Source: Owenia fusiformis
Lineage: Eukaryota; Annelida; Polychaeta; Sabellida; Oweniidae
Reading direction: 5' to 3'
DNA length: 64,000 nt
Assembly (NCBI GenBank): GCA_903813345.2
Contig: CAIIXF020000005.1
Location: forward strand, 36,089,375 to 36,153,374
Positions 24,001 to 35,500 of this stretch are shown here, piece after piece. Within the stretch, counting starts at the first letter, position 1. Every line of letters begins with the position of its first letter. The notes beneath the pieces were generated by a model that saw only the letters and a program-made list of their open reading frames with translations, made no database searches and was not told where the DNA came from. Both the position numbers and the translations under genes were made by a program.

Positions 24001-26327
24001 GTGTTATTAAGAATTTAAAAAAAACACTGTAAGGTGAAAACAACTGAATGTCAACAACGCACAGACAGACAAACACCTGAGATCTCAATTGAACTCAATG
24101 CAAATATTTTATTTACTAAATAATGGCTCTACTAGTAAATACTGGGTTAACACATACAAAAAGTGCTATGAACTAAGAATGCCAAATATACCAGTCCATA
24201 CTAGATAAACTTGATTAGAATTCAAGTCATGTAAATAGTCAAACATGAAAATTACGATTAATTATAGTCAAGCGATAAACAAGTTAATTCTTAGTTTTCA
24301 AATTGATTTGTTTGTTTATCCAAAGACTTTATTAAATCAGTGTAAATACCACCTTTTAGTAAGTGATATTTTAGAAATAATGTTACTCATGACTTGTTAA
24401 CATTGTAAATCTCTAGAGTTGAAATATTCATGTTTAATTATAAACAAGATAAAAAATATTAGTGTTATCTTTTTTTACCTTCCTTTATCTGTTATATTCA
24501 ATTTTTATGAATGTAATGATATTGTATTCAGATTAAAATGGATGGAGAGATGGCTTTAAGCATATAGTCAGTCTTGGAAAAAAGTCTTAAAAAACATGGC
24601 TAATAATAGGGTCTTAGCCACCATTATGAATGGGAGGCATAACTTCAATTATACTTCTTGGGATTTGCAAAAAACTGTAAAACCTTGACACTCGTGCATT
24701 TTTTCCCAGTATATATCTATGGAGTGATCTCCCCCAGCATTAAAGCAAGTGGGCTCAGCCGCGTCACCCACCTGAGATTTTAAATATAGGCTTGCAGCCT
24801 TGCACCAATCTGAAAATTCATTTGCACCCTCTTGAAAATGAGAAAAACATAAAATCGGTATATTTTGACAGATTTTGATCTGAATTGTGAAAATGAGAAT
24901 TTTGCATCCACTTGAGGAATCCTATGGAGAACACTTCCATGGTAACAAAAACATTACTGATATTCTCACAACCATGGATATCCAAGAACACTCGTGGATA
25001 TTCTGAAAAGTATAAGCCTTTCAATCAAGAGATGCACTACACTGTACTTTATAACATGGTTCAGTGAAGTTCCGTATCCCCTGAGAATGCTATCAGTTAT
25101 CAGTGATAGATCTAAAATCGGAACAGAATAATAAATAACCTTTTTTAATTTCATTGCATCACCATGACAACAAACTACAGAAAATACTGTCAGGAATTGA
25201 AGCTCTCTTAAATCATATGCTTCTAATACTAGCAACCCACTGACAATATGACGCTCTGTGCGCTATGAAGAAATACAATGCATGAATGTCATATTTCAAC
25301 AGCATTTTGATTTATTTTGGAGAAACTTCAACAGTTTCTCCATTTGGTTTTAACATGGGCTTTCAAGAGTAACCCTATAGCCCATGGTTAATCATTGGCA
25401 GGAAGTTCTTTTCTTTTGATTTGGTTTATGAACCTAAACTAAAAACATAAGTAGCATCTAGAGATTTTCAATTGAATTTCAAAAAAATCACCTAAGACTT
25501 TTTCCTATTTATTCTGAATACTATAAGCAACCTATGTTAAGATTTGATAATTCAAAATATTTGTTTAAATAGGAAGTGCTGTTCAAAATGACCGATGGAG
25601 TGATTTAATTTGCATATTTGTTACTTCAACTACAGTAAAATTTTAAATGTTTGAGTACTTTGAATTTAAAAAATAAGCAATCAAAGGACCATATTGAAAC
25701 GGTTTACGTAAAAATAGAAACATTTATATTTATCCTAACTGCGCCCCCCCCCCACCCTAAAAAGTCAGAAAATTTGTGCTCACTTTTCCCTTTCAAAATC
25801 ACTTTTCAACAAAATTTGACTCTTTTTTTAATTCGCTCACAGTTATCATCACACGCCCCCCCCCCCCCCAAACACAAAATCCTGGATCCGCCCCTGGGAG
25901 GTATAGATCTATAGTAAGCAGCTGAATTAGGTATTTCAGTTTCATCTGTTACAATTACCTAGCAGCCTATTGGCTGAAAACTACAGCGCATCTGAGACAA
26001 AATAAGGCCGAGACAAGAATACTCAAGTTTCCAATCAATTTCTTCAGTAGATTACAACAGGTAGTCTATACATGTAGGGGCGAAAGTGATGACTGTGATA
26101 CCCATTATGATATGCTAATGCAACATTTGTTTTTCAAACTTGGAAGCCTTGAAACTCAATCACATCAGTCAAATGTCAAACACTGAAACTTTTCAACTTC
26201 ATTCAACAAGACTAAAAACAATAACATGGGCAACATTTCAGTGGTGAAGAGAAGCATTTATCAACGCTAGTGAACGTTTATAATGTAATATAAATGACAT
26301 ACCTTCCTTGGGTTTCTTTTCATCCAT
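8901..26327 (-). CDS. ADISSP: ADISSP / C20orf27 homologue (DUF4517), 4 coding exons, 166 aa
   Basis: Coding exons in transcription order are 26327-26303, 19355-19110, 15627-15502 and 9004-8901. All junctions are GT-AG, the phases agree, and the total is 501 nt (166 codons plus stop). The protein resembles vertebrate C20orf27, the adipose-secreted signalling protein (about 174 aa). Matching blocks are VHF near residue 19, VHLGFLEIHHQYEIRFTI in exon 2, AHKEKLWKEELIIT in exon 3, and an acidic C-terminus ending SDWQGFD. The mammalian protein is reported as a secreted metabolic signal, but I see no classical signal peptide here: the N-terminus is MDEKKPKEDSEMDG. The family fold is beta-rich and the role in invertebrates is unknown. 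The gene is head to head with MAK16. Intron 2 carries a large minisatellite derived from the exon 3 border. The family call is firm; the first exon is the least certain part. Confidence 0.88.
10310..10514. mobile_element. Short inverted-repeat element (ATGGGCGTAGCGC ends)
   Basis: Left end CTAGCATGGGCGTAGCGC and right end GCGCTACGCCCATGGCTAG are inverted copies with one base difference; 205 bp in total, no coding capacity. TAG or CTAG at both borders may be the target duplication. Confidence 0.7.
14085..14345. repeat. 21-bp minisatellite, about 12 diverged copies
   Basis: Unit close to ACATTCATGATATCTACTCA plus one base. The period is a multiple of three, so two plus frames stay open (repeating HDIYxNI or MIxTQTF), but it lies in an intron on the opposite strand to ADISSP and shows no gene structure. 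Confidence 0.8.
15502..15627 (-). CDS. ADISSP: ADISSP coding exon 3 (126 nt)
   Basis: The acceptor is CTTACTTTCAG and the donor is CTAG|GTGAGT. The exon starts GEGHEVVLDL and continues with the conserved AHKEKLWKEELIIT. Its first roughly 30 nt and its acceptor are also the substance of the 55-bp tandem repeat that fills the adjacent intron. This copy is the one joined to the conserved coding sequence. Confidence 0.9.
15597..16570. repeat. 55-bp minisatellite derived from the ADISSP exon 3 acceptor
   Basis: About 17 copies at 55-bp spacing (CCTGAAAG at 15627, 15682, 15737, 15792 and onward), decaying after about 16250. Read on the minus strand, each unit holds CTTACTTTCAG followed by GGGAAGGTCATGAGGTTGTG, the acceptor and first codons of exon 3. 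The copy nearest the exon is the functional border. Each unit also contains TCAAGGTCA and TGACCTT. Confidence 0.92.
17174..17346. mobile_element. Short inverted-repeat element (CAGGGGTTTCA ends)
   Basis: Ends CAGGGGTTTCA and TGAAACCCCTG are perfect inverted repeats. ATACAG occurs directly at both borders (17168-17173 and 17347-17352), a likely target duplication. 173 bp; internal CCTGTTGTTTT repeats. Confidence 0.75.
17936..18064. mobile_element. GTGGTGACAT-family element
   Basis: Left part TGTCACCACCTGCCATTTGT, right part GTAGTGGTGACAT; internal runs of CCAAACACCAA. A compact full copy of the dispersed family. Confidence 0.65.
18281..18520. mobile_element. Short inverted-repeat element (TACTGTACTTCTACTTA ends)
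   Basis: Left TACTGTACTTCTACTTAATT and right (complement) TACTGTACTTCAACTTATTT; a second copy lies at 33012-33238. Internal GCCGCCAAAT repeats. TA borders. Confidence 0.7.
19110..19355 (-). CDS. ADISSP: ADISSP coding exon 2 (246 nt)
   Basis: The acceptor is CACTTCAG and the donor is G|GTGAGT. It encodes the core of the DUF4517 domain, including the conserved GFLEIHHQYEIRF segment, and ends in PPSEDG. The Met codon at 19345-19347 lies inside the exon; an upstream Met in exon 1 is preferred because the exon has a good acceptor before it. Confidence 0.9.
20117..20185. repeat. GGAC/GACA simple repeat
   Basis: Tract of GGACGGACAGACGGACAGAC type, followed by CCATAGGCTCACCATGTGA. The same combination recurs near 63430-63510 in inverted sense, so the tract belongs to a dispersed element. 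Confidence 0.75.
22593..22800. mobile_element. ACAGTAAAAC-family element
   Basis: AATACAGTAAAACATGTAAA at the left and CTTATGCAGGTTTTCATGTA at the right; internal repeats of AAGTGGAACACCTCC type. Diverged ends. Confidence 0.5.
26303..26327 (-). CDS. ADISSP: ADISSP coding exon 1 (25 nt)
   Basis: Encodes MDEKKPKE plus the first base of Asp, followed by the donor GTATGT. The single-base overhang joins AT at the start of exon 2 to give GAT, so the frame runs on to DSEMDGHDGRVHF. The length and acidic/basic character suit the variable N-terminus of the family. Placement rests on phase and donor quality only. Confidence 0.7.
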
Positions 26328-26518
26328 TCAACGACGAATATCAATGTTCTTTACTAGAGTAAACTGAACAAATATCCTGAAATGCATGAAAGATGGAAGC
26401 ACTTATCACGCATGCGCAAAATACTACTTCCGCTTTGAAAAATATACACACATGTGAAAATTTGATCAGTTTAGGTATTAATAAATCAAGTTTCCTGGGG
26501 AGATATAAATAAACCAGC
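26328..26518. promoter_or_regulatory. Shared bidirectional promoter of ADISSP and MAK16
   Basis: Only 191 bp separate the two divergent start codons, so this segment must hold both 5' UTRs and probably the core promoters of both genes. It contains CGCATGCGCA at 26409-26418, a close match to the palindromic NRF-1 site, and ACTTCCGCT at 26426-26434, the complement of an ETS/GABP-type AGCGGAAGT. Both motif classes are typical of animal housekeeping bidirectional promoters. I see no TATA box at a convincing distance. Confidence 0.6.
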
Positions 26519-26533
26519 ATGCAGCAAGATGAT
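26519..26533 (+). CDS. MAK16: MAK16 coding exon 1 (15 nt)
   Basis: ATG CAG CAA GAT GAT followed by the donor GTAAGT encodes MQQDD. This matches the near-invariant MAK16 N-terminus, in which VIW follows directly; VIW opens exon 2. Confidence 0.88.
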
Positions 26534-29500
26534 GTAAGTATCAATGCTTATAGAGATAGTAAAATCACGACATTTAAACCTAATTATCTACAGGAAATAT
26601 GAATGCAGAAAAAATCTACTCCGATTTTTTCTATTATCGCCCATAGATCTAATAGGCTGCCATCTGATCTGAATAAAAAGGGCCTTACTACACTCAGTTA
26701 GCATAACAAAAGTAGGCGGCTGACCTGCTCCTAGTGACTTTGACTGTCGGAGTTTTAAGTGTGTCACTAGGGACGGGGTTGTTTCCATACTGAATTCATG
26801 AATAATTTTCAGAAAAAATAAAAAACAATTTGAGGACATAGGGATAATCTCGGACACGGGCATTGTCAGAAGATCTTTAGTAATTCTTTGTCATCGCTGT
26901 GGTGCTATATAGTCTAATAATGTCCCAGATTTTCTCCTGATACCAAGGGTTTGTCCGGGAATTATTTCAAATTAGCCCATTTCTCTTAGCGTATGAGATT
27001 TCTGTGAGACGATAGCCTACAGCTTGGAAAAAAAGTAACCCGGGTAGTTCCTCGCATTGTCAAGTTTTGTTAAGTGAATAATTTGCAAAGTTTGAAGATC
27101 ACTTCGAGAAATCAATATAATAATTTGATGGAAATATTATGATTTACCCACCTCAGCAGATCAAGCACCATTTTGAAGCCAACCAGCATGTTCAGTATAA
27201 ATGGTCCCCAGTGCAGCAATAAGCCTGCATTACTGATAAAGAGGGGCAATGTCAACGTGGTCTGACAGTCGCCCCAGGGTATCTCAACATAAAGGAACTT
27301 CGTAGGGGGATACATGGACCAACCAGGAAGCTTCCTTTCAGTTTTAAAAATGAGTTGTAAACCCTACAGTTTCGAACATAAATATAAATGACAGGTGGAT
27401 TTGCTGAAGTGAGGATTTCCCATGTTAAAAAGAAGAGAATTTTCAAGAGGCCATACATCAGTGGATGAGATTATACAATATACAATATGTAAAATATACA
27501 AATTATAACACAGAGTTGCATACCCTTCTCTTGAAAGCCCTTGATCTAGACAATATTGAAACTTTTTGTTAAAAATTTGTCAGCAGTTCATGACACCCCT
27601 ACTAGCAGTTACAAAACAATGATTGCTCTACAGCATGTCAGGTAATATTATCGTATAGTGGTCTTGGTGTAATATATTCACAGGAATAATTTTGGTAAGA
27701 TCGTATTATTACATCATATATTCTTTTCTATTTCTCATTTCAGGTGATTTGGAGCATCATCAATGACTCCTTCTGCTCCTTCAAAGTCAGGTAAGTTATT
27801 CAAACATACCACTCTTGTTCAGGTTCAAGCATAACAGCATCAAGAAGCATATTAACTTGAGCTGATTATCCATGTGGGTCAAGTACATCTCCTTAACCAA
27901 TCATGGTTTCTTCAGGATTTGTATGTGTCATGTTTGCTTTCAGTGCCATGGTATAGTTCTAAGAAAGTTAGGAATGTTGATAATAAGGACATGCATTTTG
28001 TTTATTTGATGCAGTTTATCAAGAATTTGTTTGGTACGGAGTTTGTTTTGTAAAGCATTTATGTGTTATAATATCATTACCTGTTACCTGAATGCACTTT
28101 GATGTGGCTGTATACTATAAGTGTAAATGATCATTAATGATGTCACCTATTAAGAATTGTTGAGATATAATCTAAATGTATCATGGCTTTAATGTAAACT
28201 TCAGGGAAAATAGGAACAGTGGTGTCAAATATTTTGTACATATGTGCTTCATTTGAAGGTTTAGACTTTTCTATTTTCTGCCTTTCAGAACCAAAACCCA
28301 GAAGTTTTGCCGGAATGAGTTTAACTTAACAGGACTGTGTAATAGAACAGCGTGTCCTCTCGCCAACAGTCAATATGCAACAGTCAGAGAAGAGAAAGGT
28401 TTGTATTTTTAGGAGGCAACAGAATATAGAGATTGGCTGGAAATAAAAACAATTCCTATAGTTTTCCTTAACCCTCAAACGATTAGGCTATAGAGAATTA
28501 CACCCCCCCCCCTATGATCTCTGAAACAACCAATCATAGGAAGGAGTATTAGGTATCATTTAAAACATGCCATATTCGATTTTAAGTAAAGCCAGCAAGT
28601 TTCAGATCAAAAGACAAACCACAAAAAAGGTTATCAAAAAAATCCTAAGGGGGGGATCTGCCCCCCTAACATCTGAGGGTTAAAAGTAGGGGTGGGACGG
28701 ATAACCAAAATACCGAAAAACCGCGGTTCATAGCCTTTCGGATCGGTTTTCGGATCACGGCCCTACTTTCGGATCAGCTTTTCGGATCGTTTTCGGATTA
28801 ATATTTCATTGGTCAAGTATCAATAAAACAGTTAAAAACACTGTTTTACAGCAACATTTTTGATATTCCTAGTCCCTACCTTGTCTGTCTTGTCTGTTGC
28901 TAGCTCACTCGTCTACTAGATTCGTTTTGTATCCGCGTATTCGTATCCCTCGGTAATCAATCATGTGGTCCCTGGTACTATATTCTTTAGTCGTGTATTC
29001 TAAATAATATGTATTGTTCATGAAATACTATAACATAAAATTCCATCTATAAAATATTGTTATAACGTGGCATAATTGATACAAAGATTTGCGCAAATTT
29101 ATATTTGCGCAGGTTCGATATAGGGTATTATTTTGTGCGCACCCACAATACATTCAAATATGGCGTCTGGATCTCAAATTCCCGTTTTCCCAAAAGAAAT
29201 GAAGATTATTGCAGCCCCCACAAAGCTAAAATCAGCCGTTTGGACGTACTTTGGGTTCGCAGAAGTCGATGGGAAGTTGCTCACTGATAAAACAATTTGT
29301 GAAGTCAGAGACAAAGCAGCTAATCATGTCAATCAATACAAATCCTTAAAATGAATGAACCGAACCGAAAAAACCGAACCGAAGGCTGATGATCCGAAAA
29401 ACCGAACCGAACCGAAACGAACCGTCCCATCCCTAGTTAAAAGCATTTCTTTTCACTTTTAGGTATGATTTAATAGAGCATCTCAGTGGAGTAAATGTTT

Positions 29501-32500
29501 ATAATGACAACATTTTGGAATACCTGGCCACTGGTCTGTGGCATTAATACATCAATTTTGGTGATGATGTCATAGCTTAGATGCTCTGTGATCCCTTAAG
29601 CTCTCCTCCCTTATTACTCATTCAGTACAGAAAAACCTGTATATCCGAACATCTTTTCTATCTAAACACCTTTCAATGTTTACAATTTTTTTCGAATTAG
29701 GTTTTACTATATATGTTTGCATGTTAATGAGGTGCATTGTACTGTATCATGCTTTGTAGGTGTGGCTTATTTATACATGAAAACTATTGAACGAGCGGCG
29801 TTTCCAGACAGGCTATGGGAAAAGGTCAAACTATCAAAAAACTTTGAAAAGGCTTTACAACAAATAGATGAGCATCTCATATATTGGCCAAAGTAAGTTT
29901 ACCGTTTTGAGGAAACTGTATACAGTGTGATTGTGTGTAATGTTTTCTATTAATACATATTTATTACTATACTGTGTAATATGCATTATGTGGACTATTA
30001 AATCTTGTTTTATAGTCTTGTTCAAAATTACAACCAGCTGTCCTAGAAAACAGTAGCACTTGAAATACGGAGAAATACAAAAAGGATTTTCCTGTGTTTT
30101 CAATAACTACTACTATTTCTTACACATGACATGGTACATGATCTTATACTCTGGTCAGATTGTATTTCTGATGCCATCCCGACCCCTCTTCAAATTACAA
30201 CTACCCTGATTTCCATCCAGTTTTATAATTTTTATCTAGTAGTACTTGCTTCTGATTGGCCTAAATCCAGATAGTTTAAATTAATGATACTATAATATTG
30301 TACAGTATTTTTTAGAATACTTTTTATCGTGTTACATATTTAAAATAAACTGTATATATGTACAATAACTTGTGTTAGCTTCCTTGGTAACTATTCCTCT
30401 TACATTTGTCTGCTTATATTTCAGATATTTACGCCATAAATGTAAGCAGAGGTATACAAAAATAACACAGTATTTAATAAGAATACGAAAACTCACCCTG
30501 AAACGAACGTAAGTAGATCGACATGCTAAATTTTGCTTTCAAATTACATGTACAGTGTAAACCCTTCTAAATTGAACACTTATGGAACCTTGCAAAAAAT
30601 AATCATGTTCATGGTATAGGGGTGTTCAGTGTTCATCTTAGACAATTGAAGTAACATGTAGACAATATGAGAAATGAGTATTGGTCTCTGTAAAAAGGGT
30701 TCATACATGAGATTTGACTAAAAGGAGTGTTTGAGTAAATAGGTTTAACTGTGCTAAGTTAAAATGACTTGATTAGGGTAGATTCAGCAAGTTAAGAATA
30801 ACAACAAGTCAATTAAGTTGTCCTGTTAACGTGATTAATGATCAAGGAACAGTTTAGCCTTAATCTTCTAGGTGATTCTTTCATAGTTTTTCAAGCTGTA
30901 TTTTGATACCCTTGGATAGCTACAGATTGCCCTTGTTAAAATTAGAATACATCTTCGTTTACTTGGTTTCTGTTAATCGCAGTGAACACAGTGAAGGCCA
31001 AAGATTATTAGAATGTCCTTGATCATGATTTGTTCATATTCTTTCTACAAAAAATAATAATTTAAAAATGTTTTTGCGACCATTGTACTTCAGTGTTGAT
31101 TTCATGGTAACCTCACATGTACAGAGGCACAAATTAGCTGATAGAGCTTAATTTTGAAATTAGAAATTTCACCTTGTTGACAAAATAAGGTATTCTCAGT
31201 GTGTAACATACTATTGAGTACTTAGTAGTGGTTGGAAAAATCCTAGAAATTAAACATTTTCATTGTTTATTACTAATTGTTGAAAGCATTTTTGAAGCAT
31301 TTTCTGTTACCCTTACAGCGAAGATAAAACATAGGGAGAGAGAAGGAAATATAGAAATTATCCTATGTTAGGTCAGGATATTAGGATGAGGATCTTGGAG
31401 GAAATAAATGTTTACATTATGCCATCTTTTGACAGTACTTGAGATCATAATTGTCTAATACATGATTTTGTGTTACAGTAAAAAGCACATTAACGACTAC
31501 CACATGATATGTTAAATGTGTGTTAATAAGAAGCAAATTGTAGACTAACACAAGATATATATTAAATGTGTTACAGTAAGAAGCTGGTACCATTACAAAG
31601 GAAGATAGAACGTAGGGAAAGACGGAGAGAAGAGAAGGCTTTAGTTGCTGCACAGTTAGATAATGCAATAGAGAAACAGCTCTTGGACAGATTGAAACAA
31701 GGAACTGTGAGTATAAAGATTCCAATACAAGAAAATATATGATATTAAGTTCAATTCAATTTTTTTCAATTCAATTCAGTTTATTTATTTCATAATTCTT
31801 ATATAATATACACTATAAAAACAAGCCGCTAGACACCCTAGTGGGTATATGTTGCGGTTTATCTTCCATTCATTCCCATATTGCCAACATATTTCCTCAG
31901 AATAAACTAGACTACAGATGGTTTATCTAAACTCAGTGTTAATTGTATCTTAATGCACCTATTCAATTTAATAGATTTAATGCCTCTATGACTGTCAGTA
32001 GATTTTGAAGAATTCAGCGGGTTTAATTGTATATTTCAACATGTTAAAAATACCTCTTAAATTAATCTTCTAGGATACATTTCAATGAAAATATGAAAAA
32101 CTTTATGATATTGAATCTTAAAACATGTTTGGGAAAATGCAATATTGATTAAATTTATGTCGTGTATTTGGATTTTGAATTCAAATATATATACACACGA
32201 ACCAATGGGACAGGTGTGAAGAAAAACCCACTAGAGAAAATTAGTGAAATGCCATCTATTTCAGCCTCCAGTCAATATTCTTACCATATATGACAGATAA
32301 TGTCACAGGAAAAGGAATCTGGGTGTAGTATTTTTAGAGATATGTACTGTATCCGTATGTGTATGCATAAGATGGTTTAATTGGTTTAAGTACAAAAACA
32401 CATGTGCCAATCAAATTCTTGCAAGTGATACTTTCATGGAACAAATATTAAATGTATTTGCTTTTTCTAATTTCACATTCTCTACCACCACCTGATATTT

Positions 32501-35500
32501 ATGCTCAGGGCTCTCACCAGGAAATATTTAGGATGTGGTTGAAACATCTCAGCATAAGCATTCAGTCGTGATAAATCATATTTATGTTATATTTTTTATC
32601 CTTTTACATGCTATTATTGTGTATTCAGTCAAGTTTAGACTGTGGAAACAATCATGATTTGCCAATATGTTGTGGTGGGAGCTAAATAGACTGTGGTGCT
32701 GCGCCACAGTCTAAAATCCTATCAAGAGCCCTGTTGCTTATCTGAATTTATTTACTTATAACAGTATGGTGACATTTACAACTTCCCGCAACATGCATTT
32801 GACAAAGCAGTTGAAGAGGAGGAGGTATCAAGTGATGAGGAGGAGACAGAGAAAGAAGGAGAGGAGGGAGGAGACAAACATGTAGATGAGGAACAGGAAG
32901 AGGAATCTGAGGATGAGGTGAGAATAAAATCAGAGTTTGTTTCTTGTGTGTCTGGGTTTCGCTTGTAGGTCTGGTTTTTCCATCTTTATGTACTACTGAG
33001 TGTTCTGTAAATACCGCACTTCTACTTAATTTAGCGCTACTTATTTTGGCAGATTTGCAGTTTTGAACATTTGGTGGCAACTTAATTTGGCGGACTTGCA
33101 GTATTACCATGCACTAATAGTACTACTTAACATGGTACTAAATTACCAGGGAATTCAGCAGCTACTTAATTTGATGGATTATAACAAATTGGCCAAGTAA
33201 CAAATAAAACGGTCGCCAAATTAAGTGAAAGTACAGTAGTGGAACACATTAAAGTGATGAAATCACAGATTGACTATGAACAAACAATGTTGAATTTATA
33301 TTGTGAAAATACAATTGATAGTCTAGCAGGTAGCTGTTCTTGAGATAAATTGGCTGTTCGATCAGAAGGATTTATATCAAAGTGTAAATATGGGGACATT
33401 GAGGAAAAAAGATATTAAAACATAGTTGGAAAGCACAACTAGGCATAAGAAAACAAATCCTTAAAGAGGGACATGGGGTATAAATAGGAGGCAGACAAAT
33501 GGAACAGCCAAAATAATTGGATTTTTGATATTTTCACAAAGCTGGTCAATTTTCTCGATTGATTGAGAAAATATATTGCTTCCAATTTTGTTATGTGTAT
33601 CTTTCAGTGTTTTGATGTTCATATTCTGCAGCTATATGTATTTTAACTTCATCAATTTGTTGGATAGTGATAGGTAATAATATTTTTTTCAAATTAAAAC
33701 TCCTCAATCAAATCAAGTATTAAGCAATGCTGTTGATTAATTTATTTACTAATCCTGACTTTCTGTACCGTGTTAAAGTGTGGATGTAACATGATATTTT
33801 AATGGGAGTTGCTAGAAAGTTTAAAACTGGCCTATAAATTTTAGTCACATTTGCTCTGTGGTATAGAAAATGTGATATAGAAAATCTACATTGAACTGCT
33901 TATCCCTATATTTAAGCTGCATATTTCTCTCAATTTTGGGAAGCTTCGGCTACCATACATTTGCCGTAGGTCAAATGTGACTAAGGCATTAAAGTGATCC
34001 AAAACATAATTTAAACTAAGGCCCTTCATTAAATATTCATTTGAAACATTTATTCTAAACCCTTATAGTTTTCATATTATTATTTACATTTCAGGAGGAA
34101 GTCGAGTATGTTGCTGAGGAGGAATTTGAAGAAAGTGATGTGTCAGATATTGAGGTAATTGTCATAATCATATTTGGTGAGCATAACTCGTAGTGCATCA
34201 CTTAAATCTTGTCATCTTACCTGATCAACTTGAAATTTTTACAAATGCAAGAGCAGACAAGTTCTGATTAGGTTTTGGGCATGCTGGGTAAATTGCTTGG
34301 TGTCCATTTTGAATTTTCTATAAAAAGTGCAATATTTATCAATTTGTATCTTGTTTACTCACAATTGATTTAACAGAGTAGTAAACTAGATTTTTCAAAT
34401 TAGTGTTGGAAATTTATAGATATTATATGTGTCTTCTTCCATGATCCATTACGGGGATAATGTAAATACTGTTGGTCAGATATATCATTCATATTTTATA
34501 TGAATATGCCTTTTGGATTTACAAATTCTGATTCAAAGCCAATTTTCAAAATGGCTACTAATTTTTATTTTTAATACTAGTGATGATTGCATAATATTTT
34601 TCAAAAGGGGAGTGACCACCCAGTATATCAAGACCCTTTCTTCATGTAAATATGAACTTGTTTTATTCTCCCATCTATCCTCCCTACGTACCTTCTTACG
34701 TATGTGCGTCTGTCTGGGCAATAACTGAAATACTGTTGGCTCAATATCTTTCATATTTAATATATTTATACCCCATGTGAGTTCTGATGGAAAACTGATT
34801 TTCATAAATTGCTTCTGGTTGATCTGTAATTTTTCAATGGAGATGCTCTTTTTCTAGTTATTTTAGATTTTTTCCTATAACTGGAAAAGAAAGGGAGTGA
34901 TTTTGATGAAAAGGGCATGTAAGATGATGACAAGCATTTTCAAAGAGCTTTATGATTTTGTCATTGGTGATTTTGTGGTCACTGAGTTTTTAAAACTTAC
35001 CATATCTTACCTGGCCCTTTTATATGTGAATAATTAGAGGCAAGTTTGGCTAATTTAAGCAACAATTTTCAAAAATGGCTACCCTTTGCATTCGTTTGAC
35101 TTCACTTCTTAAAAGAGAGCTTCGTCTTCACTCTTTCAAACTAAAATAAACCTGTGAACTCACCGCGCCAATCAGTGTTTGTCGGCCAAATTTGACCGAC
35201 GTTCTATATATGGTCATTCCTATTGACGTCATCGTTGAGCCCGAAATTGACCAATGGCATGCGCATATTTAATTAGAACGCATTTGGCGTATGTTTCTTC
35301 AAGCTCGTTGATTAGTGGAAGAAAGGTCAGCGCGTAGGTCAGAAGTGATTTATTACCCAAACTGTCACCGGTACCCGTCGTGGGGGCGGGACTACTAAAC
35401 TGTAATATGGTCGCTACTAGGCAGAGTGTAGTTTAACTAGACTCTGCACGCAGGGTAAAAAATGGCAGACATTGTTGTTTAGTGGTATTTGCAATGACTT

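Larger units (their letters stand above)
19356..26302. other. ADISSP intron 1
   Basis: 6.9 kb. Contains a GGACGGACAGAC tract (about 20117-20185), ACAGTAAAAC-family elements (22593-22800 and 23010-23180) and short G or C homopolymers (near 20850, 25743 and 25857). No other gene recognised. Confidence 0.55.
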
